A DNA stretch of 64,000 bases from Mesorhizobium sp. M9A.F.Ca.ET.002.03.1.2 (GTDB taxonomy: Bacteria > Pseudomonadota > Alphaproteobacteria > Rhizobiales > Rhizobiaceae), in NCBI RefSeq assembly GCF_003952365.1, contig NZ_CP034443.1, positions 1,047,001-1,111,000 of the forward strand. The letters run 5' to 3'. The notes below the pieces were generated by a model. The model was given only the letters and a program-made list of their open reading frames with translations. It was not told where the DNA came from and did not search any database. Of the stretch, positions 53,978-64,000 are shown piece by piece. The position numbers were made by a program, and so were the translations under genes. Each line of letters opens with the position of its first letter. The stretch's first letter is position 1.

Positions 53978-55387
53978 TCAGAGCCGATACGCCTTTTTCG
54001 CAAGCGTGTAGGCAAGTTCCTGCGCCAACTCATGCGCCTCGTCTTCGCGGAGCCGGTGCTCGGCGACGAGACGCGCAAGAAATGCGCAATCGACCCGGCG
54101 CGCCACATCGTGGCGAGCCGGAATGGATGGAAAGGCGCGGGTGTCGTCGTTGAAGCCGACGGTGTTGTAGAAGCCGGCCGTCTCGGTGGTCATCTCGCGG
54201 AACCGGCGCATGCCCTCCGGGCTGTCGTGGAACCACCAGGCCGGCCCGAGTTTCAGCGCCGGGTAGACGCCCGCGAGCGGCGCCAGCTCGCGCGCATAGC
54301 TGGTCTCGTCGAGCGTGAAGAGGATGATTGTAAGGTCGCGCTCCAACCCGACGCTGTCGAGCAGCGGCTTCAACGCCGTCGCATAATCCGTTCTGGTCGG
54401 GATATCGAAACCCTTGTCCCTGCCGAACCTCTGAAAGACGGAAGACGAATGATTGCGCCAGGAGCCGGGATGGATTTGCAGGACCAGGCCATCGTCGCGG
54501 CTCATCTTGGCCATTTCGGTCAGCATCTGGGCGCGAAACAGTCTTCGCTCGCGCTCGTCATCCGAGCCCTGGCGGACGCGGTTGAACAGCTCCTGCGCGG
54601 CGGCATCCGACAGATTGGCGGTCTCCGCTGTCGGATGGCCGTGATCGGACGCGGTTGCGCCAAAGCTCTTGAAGAAGGCTCGTCTCTGGCGATGCGCATC
54701 GAGATAGCCGGTCCAGGTGCCGGTGTCGCAGCCGGTGATGTCGCCGAGCCGATCGAGATTGGCCGAAAAGCCTTCGAAGTCTGGATCGACGACCGCATCC
54801 GGCCGGTAGGCGGTGACGACACGGCCCTGCCAGCCGCTGTCGCGGATCGCCTTGTGCCAATCGAGATCGTCGAGCGCGCCCTCCGTCGTCGCGATGACCT
54901 CGATGTTGAAGCGCTCGAACAAAGCGCGGGGACGATAATCCTCACGCTGCAGCAGCGCCGCGATCGTATCGTAGTGCCGGTCCGCCGTCTCGGCGCTCAG
55001 TGGCTCGTCGATGCCGAACAGATGGGCAAGAACATGGTCGAGCCACAGCCGCGTCGGCGTGCCGCGGAACAGATAATAGTGCTCGGCGAAGCGCCGCCAG
55101 ATCGTCCTGCCGTCGCTCTCCACCGGTGAGCCGTCCCGGGTCGAAACACCAAGATCCTCAAGGCGGACACCCTGGCTGAACAGCATGCGGAAGATGTAGT
55201 GGTCCGGCACAACAAGCAATTGCGCCGGACCGGGAAACGCCTCGTTGAGCGCATACCAACGCGGATCGGTGTGACCGTGCGGGCTGACGATCGGCAGATC
55301 CTTGACAGATGCATAGAGATCGCGGGCAAGCGAAAGCGGACGCGCCTCCGACGAAAACAGCAAATCCGGATCGGTCAATGCGGCCAC
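53978..55387 (-). CDS. uxaC: Glucuronate (uronate) isomerase
   Basis: Isomerises D-glucuronate to fructuronate and D-galacturonate to tagaturonate. 469 aa from GTG 55387, with GGGAGG six bases upstream. Amidohydrolase-type features are SPHGHTDPRWYALNEAF, the metal-binding HGH, FNIEVIATTEGALDDLDWHK, and the C-terminal SIPARHDVARRVDCAFLARL. It is the first gene of the leftward uronate operon and divergent from the uxuB-like reductase, so isomerase and reductase share a promoter region. Confidence 0.93.
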   Translation of the reverse strand: MAALTDPDLLFSSEARPLSLARDLYASVKDLPIVSPHGHTDPRWYALNEAFPGPAQLLVVPDHYIFRMLFSQGVRLEDLGVSTRDGSPVESDGRTIWRRFAEHYYLFRGTPTRLWLDHVLAHLFGIDEPLSAETADRHYDTIAALLQREDYRPRALFERFNIEVIATTEGALDDLDWHKAIRDSGWQGRVVTAYRPDAVVDPDFEGFSANLDRLGDITGCDTGTWTGYLDAHRQRRAFFKSFGATASDHGHPTAETANLSDAAAQELFNRVRQGSDDERERRLFRAQMLTEMAKMSRDDGLVLQIHPGSWRNHSSSVFQRFGRDKGFDIPTRTDYATALKPLLDSVGLERDLTIILFTLDETSYARELAPLAGVYPALKLGPAWWFHDSPEGMRRFREMTTETAGFYNTVGFNDDTRAFPSIPARHDVARRVDCAFLARLVAEHRLREDEAHELAQELAYTLAKKAYRL

Positions 55388-55432
55388 GTCGTTCCTCCCA
55401 ACCCGACCATCGGTAGGATCGGAAATAAGTAA

Positions 55433-55468
55433 TGTCAACATACAAAAACTAGATTGTTGTATGATGAC
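55433..55468. promoter_or_regulatory. Operator and promoter region of the uxaC/uxuB divergent units
   Basis: GTCAACATACAA (55434-55445) and TTGTATGATGAC (55457-55468) form 12-bp inverted arms with a single mismatch and an 11-bp spacer. On the minus strand TTGACA (55438-55433) lies within the left arm and is followed 17 bases later by TACCGA, a plausible uxaC promoter. A regulator bound here would cover the -35. Confidence 0.65.
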
Positions 55469-55560
55469 TTTACGCGACGATCCCATTGTGCGAAAGGGTA
55501 TCGAATGTTACGCCGCCAGCCAGCCCTCCCTTCGGCGATCTCGATCAGACACGCTGCACA

Positions 55561-57045
55561 ATGACCAACAGACGCCTTTCCAACAGCACGCGGCAGGCAT
55601 TGCCGGCTTCGGTAGCGATCCCCGGATACGCCCGCGACCGCGTCGTGCCCGGCATCGCCCATCTCGGCGTCGGCGCGTTCCACCGCGCCCATCAGGCAGC
55701 CTATATCGACGACTGCCTGGCGGCTGGAGAGACGGATTGGGGCATTGTCGGCGTCTCGCTGCGCAGTGGCGACACACGCGACGCGCTGGCGCCGCAGGAC
55801 GGGCTCTACACGCTGGCGGTCAGGGAGAGCGGCAGCGAAAGCCTGCGCGTCGTCGGCTCGATCCTGTCGATGCTGGTGGCTCCGGAAGATCCGGGCGCGG
55901 TGCTGGCTGCGCTGACCGATCCACGCACCCGTATTGTTACGCTGACGATCACCGAAAAGGCCTATCTCAGGGCAGCGGGTGGCGGACTGGACAAAACCCA
56001 TCCCGACATCGTCCATGACTTGGCGAACCCGCAAATGCCGCGAACGGCGCATGGTTTTCTGGCCGAATCGCTTGCGCGCCGCCACGCTGCCGGTATCCAG
56101 CCATTCACCGTGCTCTGCTGCGACAATCTCCCGGCCAACGGCGCCACGCTGCACCGGCTGCTGGTCGAATTTGCGGCGCTGCGCAATCCCGATCTCGCCC
56201 GCCATATCGCCGATGAGGTGGCGTTTCCGTCGAGCATGGTCGATCGCATCGTGCCGGCGACCATCGATGCCGACCGGGCGCGGATCGCCGGCCAGCTTGG
56301 CGTCGAGGACGCCTGGCCGGTCATGACCGAACCGTTCTGCCAATGGGTGGTCGAAGACGATTTCCCTGCGGGCAGGCCGGCCTGGGAAAAGTTCGGCGTC
56401 ACCATGGTCGGTGACGTCGGACCGTTCGAGGACATGAAGCTGCGCCTGCTCAACGGCTCGCACTCGGCCATCGCCTATCTCGGCCTGCTCAGCGGCCACG
56501 AGACGGTCGACCGCGCCTTCGCCGATCCGGCGATCCGGCAATTCGTCGACGGATTGTGGGCCGAGGCCATCCCGACGCTGCCGCAGGACGCCGGGCTCGA
56601 CACGGCCGACTACACGGCCCAGCTCGCTAAGCGCTATTCGAACACCGCATTGGCCCACCGCACGGCGCAGATCGCCAATGACGGCAGCCAGAAACTGCCG
56701 CAGCGCATCGTTGCCTCGGCGATCGAGTGTGTCGAGGCCGGCGCCGCGCCGGAACATCTCATGCTGGTGGTCGCCGCCTGGATCGCAGCCTGCGAGGCGC
56801 GAGGCGAAGCCTTGCCGGAACACCATTTCACAGACCCGCTCGACTCAGCGCTGGCCGCGCTGGACACCCGGCACCTGTCGGCTAAGGAAAGCGCAACGGC
56901 GGTGTTCGACCTGGCCGGCTTCGCCAAGGGTGGCGCCGAGCGCCTGACGCTGGTCGACCTCGCGGCCGCCCATCTCGAACGCCTGCGGCGGGGCGGAGTG
57001 GCTGCTGCTTTCGCAGCCCTTGGCATTGGGAATGAAAAGCCATGA
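55561..57045 (+). CDS. uxuB: Fructuronate reductase / mannitol dehydrogenase family protein
   Basis: 494 aa from ATG 55561 (MTNRRLSNSTRQALPASVAI). The polyol-specific long-chain dehydrogenase family has the N-terminal signature GIAHLGVGAFHRAHQAAYID. Later blocks are TVLCCDNLPANGATLHRL, EPFCQWVVEDDFPAGRP, and the catalytic LRLLNGSHSAIAYLGLLSG (Lys-Leu-Arg with Asn and His). The family also includes mannitol dehydrogenases; the divergent uxaC favours fructuronate reduction to mannonate (UxuB). No UxuA or KDG kinase gene is nearby. Confidence 0.86.
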   Translation: MTNRRLSNSTRQALPASVAIPGYARDRVVPGIAHLGVGAFHRAHQAAYIDDCLAAGETDWGIVGVSLRSGDTRDALAPQDGLYTLAVRESGSESLRVVGSILSMLVAPEDPGAVLAALTDPRTRIVTLTITEKAYLRAAGGGLDKTHPDIVHDLANPQMPRTAHGFLAESLARRHAAGIQPFTVLCCDNLPANGATLHRLLVEFAALRNPDLARHIADEVAFPSSMVDRIVPATIDADRARIAGQLGVEDAWPVMTEPFCQWVVEDDFPAGRPAWEKFGVTMVGDVGPFEDMKLRLLNGSHSAIAYLGLLSGHETVDRAFADPAIRQFVDGLWAEAIPTLPQDAGLDTADYTAQLAKRYSNTALAHRTAQIANDGSQKLPQRIVASAIECVEAGAAPEHLMLVVAAWIAACEARGEALPEHHFTDPLDSALAALDTRHLSAKESATAVFDLAGFAKGGAERLTLVDLAAAHLERLRRGGVAAAFAALGIGNEKP

Positions 57046-57096
57046 GGCAGAACTGCTCGGCGTCATGCGTGCGATGGAAGCGCTGACGGCGTGAGC

Positions 57097-58056
57097 CTAT
57101 TTGCTCTGACCATCCAGCGTTTGCCGTGAAAAATAGTCGATACCTCTGGAGTTCCAGAACAGGCGAGCGCCCTTGCCGACTAGATTCTCATACGGAATGG
57201 TACCCATATCAAAACGGCTGTCGGCGGAACTGTCGCGATTGTCGCCAAGCATGAAGTAGCGGCCGGCCGGGACGACAACAGGCTGCGTGTTGTCGCCCAT
57301 CGATCCGTCGATCATGTCGAGGACCGAATAAGAGACGCCGTTCGGTAATGTTTCGCGCTGCACTTTGGCCGACCGGATCTCATCGGAGGAGTAAGAACCG
57401 GTTTCTTCAAGCTTCACCGCCTGATCGTTGAGGTGAAGGACGCCGTCGATCATCTGGACCTTGTCGCCAGGAAGGCCGACGATGCGCTTGATGTAGTCGG
57501 TGCCGGGATCGGACGGCCGCCTGAAAACTGCAACATCGCCCAGCGCTGGCGCCGTGCCGAACGTCCGCCCTTCGATCGGCAGCAAGCCAAAGGGGACGCT
57601 GTAGCGGCTGTAGCCGTAAGCAAATTTGGAGGCGAAGAGATAGTCGCCGACCTCAAGCGTTGGCACCATACTGCTGGCTGGTATTGAGAATGGCTGAAAC
57701 AGGAACGACCGGATCGCAAAAGCAGCCAGAGATGAGGCCAGAAACGCCAGCACCAGAACCGAAAGCCCATGTGAGTACCACTTGTCCGGCTTGAATCGAT
57801 GCGCGAAGGGAACAACGAGCACCGCCGACAAGATCGCTATGCCGATACTTGAAAGATTGGCTAATCCGGAAAGATCGATGCCCGGCAACACCGGAAATCC
57901 GATGTAGCATATAGCGAAGCCAGCGACGCCGATCGCAACGAGGCTGATGACCGCCCATTTGCCGCTGCCAATCCAGAGAAATCCGGCAAACGGCCCGCCA
58001 AATAAAGACACAAGCGCCGTCGACCATTTCGACCGCGATTTTAATTCATTTGTCAT
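57097..58056 (-). CDS. lepB: Signal peptidase I with extra N-terminal membrane segments
   Basis: 319 aa from ATG 58056. Three extra hydrophobic stretches (about residues 14-110) precede the S26 domain, an arrangement unlike the usual rhizobial LepB of ~250 aa. The peptidase parts are intact: catalytic Ser in IPASSMVPTL, catalytic Lys in DYIKRIVGLPGDKV and the C-terminal box MLGDNRDSSADSR. It is probably a second signal peptidase, as a housekeeping lepB is normally beside rnc. It lies downstream of the atp operon terminator. Confidence 0.85.
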   Translation of the reverse strand: MTNELKSRSKWSTALVSLFGGPFAGFLWIGSGKWAVISLVAIGVAGFAICYIGFPVLPGIDLSGLANLSSIGIAILSAVLVVPFAHRFKPDKWYSHGLSVLVLAFLASSLAAFAIRSFLFQPFSIPASSMVPTLEVGDYLFASKFAYGYSRYSVPFGLLPIEGRTFGTAPALGDVAVFRRPSDPGTDYIKRIVGLPGDKVQMIDGVLHLNDQAVKLEETGSYSSDEIRSAKVQRETLPNGVSYSVLDMIDGSMGDNTQPVVVPAGRYFMLGDNRDSSADSRFDMGTIPYENLVGKGARLFWNSRGIDYFSRQTLDGQSK

Positions 58057-58095
58057 CCGCCACCCCAAGCAAGAGAACCCAGACTGTTCAACAAA

Positions 58096-58119
58096 CAAAA
58101 AGCGAGGCAAGCCCCGCTT
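58096..58119 (-). terminator. Terminator of the atp operon
   Basis: AAGCGGGGC pairs with GCCTCGCTT (58119-58111 with 58108-58100), followed on the minus strand by a TTTT(T)G tail. It begins 27 bp after the atpC stop. Confidence 0.75.
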
Positions 58120-58145
58120 CTTCAATCCATTGTTGAAGGCCGTTG

Positions 58146-58553
58146 TCAGGCCGGCAATATTGCGCCTTCGAGCGTGGTAAGCTGGCTAAGGAATTGCTCG
58201 GCCCTGCTGCGGGTCTGGTCGTCCTTGGCGTCGGCGACGTCTTCCTTGGCTTCCTGGATGCGGCGGGCAAGGTCGGCGCGGTCGATGTCGCCGACGGCTA
58301 CCGCCGATTCGGCAAGCAGCGTGCACCCGGCCGGAACGATGTCGGCGAAGCCGCCGAACACGACATAACGCTCTTCCTTGCCTTGCGCGGTCTTCACCGT
58401 GACGACGCCCGGCTTGATCGTGGTCATGACCGGCGCGTGGTAGGCCATGACGGTCATCTCGCCTTCGGCGCCCGGAATGACGACGGATTCGACCTGCTCG
58501 GAAACCAGCAGCCGCTCCGGCGAGACCAGTTCGAATTTGAAAGCTTCTGCCAT
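58146..58553 (-). CDS. atpC: ATP synthase F1 epsilon subunit
   Basis: 135 aa. The N-terminal beta sandwich has FELVSPERLLVSEQVESVVI, PGAEGEMTVMAYHAPVMTTI and VFGGFADIVPAGCTLLAESA. The C-terminal helical pair is short. It is the last gene of atpHAGDC. The gap from atpD is filled with heptamer repeats. Confidence 0.95.
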   Translation of the reverse strand: MAEAFKFELVSPERLLVSEQVESVVIPGAEGEMTVMAYHAPVMTTIKPGVVTVKTAQGKEERYVVFGGFADIVPAGCTLLAESAVAVGDIDRADLARRIQEAKEDVADAKDDQTRSRAEQFLSQLTTLEGAILPA

Positions 58554-58565
58554 GATCGATCTAGC

Positions 58566-60324
<1,759 letters not shown>

Positions 60325-61209
60325 CTAGAGCGCCTCGGCGCCCGAAATGATCTCGATCAATTCCTTGGTGATCTGCGCCTGCCGCTGGCGGTTGTAGGTG
60401 ATCGACAATTTGTTGATCATGTCGCCGGCGTTGCGCGTCGCATTGTCCATGGCGCTCATCTTGGCGCCCATCTCGCCGGCCGCGTTTTCGAGCAGCGCAC
60501 GGAAGACCTGTACGGAGATGTTGCGCGGAATGAGGTCGGAGAGGATTTCGCCCGGCTCCGGCTCGTATTCATAGACGGCGTTGCCGCCGTTCGACGCCTC
60601 GGCGGGAGCCGAAGCCACGCCTGCCGGAATGATCTGCTGCGTCGTCGGGATCTGGCTGATCACCGACTTGAACTGAGAATAGAACAGCGTGCAGATGTCG
60701 AAGCCGCCCTCGTTGAAGAGCTGGATGACCTTCTTGGCAATGGCATCGGCATTGACGAAGCCCAGCGTCTTCACTTCACGCAGGTCGACGCGGTCGATGA
60801 TCAGCTCCGCATGGTCGCGGCGCAGGATGTCGAACCCCTTCTTGCCGACGCAGATGATCTTGACCTTCTTGCCGGCGGCCAGCAGCTTGCGGATGTGGTC
60901 GCGGGCAAGGCGTGCGATCTGCGAATTGAAGCCGCCGCACAGGCCACGCTCGGCGGTGCAGACGACGAGCAGATGCACGTCGTCCTTGCCGGTGCCAGTC
61001 ATCAGCGCGGGGGCATCGCCGCCGTCGCCGATCGCCTGGGTGATGTTGGCCAGCACCGCGCCCATGCGTTCCGAATAGGGGCGCGCCGCTTCCGCCGCCT
61101 CCTGCGCGCGGCGCAGCTTCGCCGCGGCGACCATCTGCATCGCCTTGGTGATCTTCTGCGTCGCCTTGACCGAGGCGATACGGTTACGAAGGTCTTTTAA
61201 CGAAGCCAT
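60325..61209 (-). CDS. atpG: ATP synthase F1 gamma subunit
   Basis: 294 aa. The N-terminal helix [20 protein letters not shown] continues [16 protein letters not shown], the central rotor coiled coil. The [20 protein letters not shown] block and the C-terminal helix [20 protein letters not shown] complete the family pattern. It lies 29 bp after atpA and 72 bp before atpD. Confidence 0.96.
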   Translation of the reverse strand: MASLKDLRNRIASVKATQKITKAMQMVAAAKLRRAQEAAEAARPYSERMGAVLANITQAIGDGGDAPALMTGTGKDDVHLLVVCTAERGLCGGFNSQIARLARDHIRKLLAAGKKVKIICVGKKGFDILRRDHAELIIDRVDLREVKTLGFVNADAIAKKVIQLFNEGGFDICTLFYSQFKSVISQIPTTQQIIPAGVASAPAEASNGGNAVYEYEPEPGEILSDLIPRNISVQVFRALLENAAGEMGAKMSAMDNATRNAGDMINKLSITYNRQRQAQITKELIEIISGAEAL

Positions 61210-61238
61210 GCTTCAAACCTGATCCCGTCCGGCTTCGT

Positions 61239-62767
<1,529 letters not shown>

Positions 62768-62768
<1 letters not shown>

Positions 62769-63328
62769 CAGCCGACCTCTTTCAGTGCAAGCTTGAGCGA
62801 ATTGAGTTTGGTTTTGAGCGACGTATCGATCTGGCGCGAGCCCATCTTGACCACCAGCCCGCCGAGCAGCGACGGATCGACGGTCACGGTGATCCCCACA
62901 TCCTTGCCGGCAACGCTTTTCAGCGCCGCCTTCAGCTCGGTCTGCTGAGCCGCCGTCAGCGCATGCGCCGAGGTGACCTCGGCGGCGGTCTCGCCACGAT
63001 GCTCGGCGGCGATCTGGCGGAACGCCTTGATCATGCCAGGGATGGCGAACAGCCGGCGGTTCTGGGCGACGACGCGCAGGAAATTGCCAGTGAGGCCGGT
63101 GATCCCCGCCTTGTCGGCGATCGCCGCGATGGCCTTGGCCTGGTCCTCGCTGGAGAACACCGGGCTATTGATCAGACGGGTAAGGTCGGCACTGCCTTCG
63201 AGCATCGCCGCAAAACTGTTGAGGTCGGCCTCGACCTTGGCGACCGAATTTGCCTGCAGCGCGAGTTCGAACAGAGAACCCGCATAGCGTTCTGCGACAC
63301 CTGAGATTGGCGATGACGATTGGGCCAC
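62768..63328 (-). CDS. atpH: ATP synthase F1 delta subunit
   Basis: 186 aa from GTG 63328 (read as [20 protein letters not shown]), the typical length; an open frame to 63418 exists but lacks conservation. Peripheral-stalk features: [15 protein letters not shown] near the N-terminus and the C-terminal [20 protein letters not shown] with [17 protein letters not shown]. It is the first gene of the F1 operon; the F0 genes are elsewhere, as in other alphaproteobacteria. Confidence 0.95.
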
Positions 63329-63573
63329 GGACCGTCTTTTCTCTTGTCTGACAGGCCGCAGATTGTTGGCGCGAGCGAAAACTCTGGCTAAATCTTTGAC
63401 CTTACTGCATTTTTCCAAGCACGGAGGCGCGGCTTCCGCTATCCCCGGCCGAAAGTCGATTGCCGTCTAGCACAGGCATTTTAAGACCGCAATGCGTCGT
63501 CCTGCATGGTTTTAGGCACTATTGTCGCATCCGGCGGTGCGGTTCGACCGCTGGATGCGAATTAGCCTTCGAT

Positions 63574-63969
63574 TCAAGCCACAAAGCCGAAGACGAAGGC
63601 GAGCGGCAAGGCGGCCAGCACCAGTTCCACCACGATGAAGGCCCAGTTGAAAGGCGTGTTGGCGCCATCCGACATCATCGACAGCAGCCGGCCGAAGGCG
63701 GTGAACAGCCAGGAAAAGCCGAGCGCCATGTAGAGCAGCGGCTGCGCCAGAAGGATGCAGCACAGGCCGACACCGAGATAGAAGCCCGACATCCTGCCGC
63801 GCCCTTCGGCGATCGCCGCCGTCTTCTCGGGCTTGACCTGCAGCCGCAGGATCCGGAAGGCCAGCCCCGGCGCCAGGAACAGCAGCAGGCCGAACAGCAA
63901 GGTCACGACGGCGCTCGACCATGCCAGCCACTCGCCCTGGCTCATCGGCCATGGAAACGCAAATTCCAT
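63574..63969 (-). CDS. Small membrane protein upstream of atpH (DUF4345-like)
   Basis: 131 aa with four predicted membrane segments: WSSAVVTLLFGLLLFLAPG (about 17-36), LGVGLCCILLAQPLLYMAL (65-83), a third around FSWLFTAFGRLLSMM and FIVVELVLAALPLAFVFGF at the end. The second half (GRMSGFYLGVGL to LFTAFGRLLS) resembles DUF4345 proteins from memory. It ends 245 bp from the atpH start, so it is probably not part of the atp operon. The function is unknown. Confidence 0.7.
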   Translation of the reverse strand: MEFAFPWPMSQGEWLAWSSAVVTLLFGLLLFLAPGLAFRILRLQVKPEKTAAIAEGRGRMSGFYLGVGLCCILLAQPLLYMALGFSWLFTAFGRLLSMMSDGANTPFNWAFIVVELVLAALPLAFVFGFVA

Positions 63970-64000
63970 TCTGTCCCCTCGTAAATGGCTGTTTCGAAAT

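Overview
The window looks like chromosome of a rhizobial alphaproteobacterium, most likely Mesorhizobium or a close relative. It is GC-rich. Its proteins read like Rhizobiales orthologues (PycA, RppH, RsfS-RlmH, L21 with a C-terminal extension, and a split ATP synthase operon in the order atpHAGDC without atpIBEF). Its intergenic spaces carry several families of palindromic repeats of the kind scattered through rhizobial genomes. This assignment rests on reading the sequence; no database search was run.

Layout. 1-1.6 kb: 5' part of pyruvate carboxylase, cut by the window edge. 1.8-7.9 kb: leftward branched-chain amino acid ABC operon livH-livM-livG-livF-small membrane protein-substrate-binding protein. 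8.2-12.2 kb: hydroxyproline catabolism (epimerase, D-hydroxyproline oxidase, DapA-like deaminase), divergent from a GntR regulator, with readable operators and a promoter between them. 12.2-13.1 kb: two paralogous small exported proteins. 13.3-16.4 kb: mmsA with an unusual array of copies of its own 3' end, divergent from a LysR gene. 16.5-19.1 kb: catabolic dadX-dadA. 19.2-31.9 kb: a conserved leftward housekeeping block (obgE-proB-proA-nadD-[MFS, mscS]-rsfS-rlmH-envC-like-ctpA-polysaccharide deacetylase-like-rppH). 32.1-35.4 kb: a frameshifted endonuclease-like gene, a GNAT gene, rpmA, rplU and tRNA-Ser(CGA).

35.6-48 kb is the more accessory part. It holds a Tim44-like protein, two SDRs with a divergent LysR, a frameshifted semialdehyde dehydrogenase, a tiny SDR tail remnant, adhP, a dehalogenase-like hydrolase, a lipoprotein, a mazEF toxin-antitoxin pair, an apparently internally deleted protein, a DUF3024-like protein and recQ. 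A candidate small RNA with its own terminator lies after recQ. 48.2-57.0 kb is an unsaturated-uronate/hexuronate catabolic cluster: leftward uxaC-TRAP(P-Q-M)-gntR-kduI-kduD-kdgF, divergent from an uxuB-like reductase, with a 12-bp-arm palindrome in the shared promoter region. 57.1-58.1 kb is a signal peptidase I with extra N-terminal membrane segments. 58.1-63.3 kb is atpHAGDC, and 63.6-64.0 kb a small membrane protein.

The most unusual items are the three tandem ~97-bp units after mmsA, each re-encoding the end of MmsA plus its stop. Next come the candidate sRNA at 48.06-48.17 kb, the 18-bp in-frame repeats at the end of proB, the two frameshifts at short repeats, and the well-defined operator sites of the two GntR-controlled clusters.
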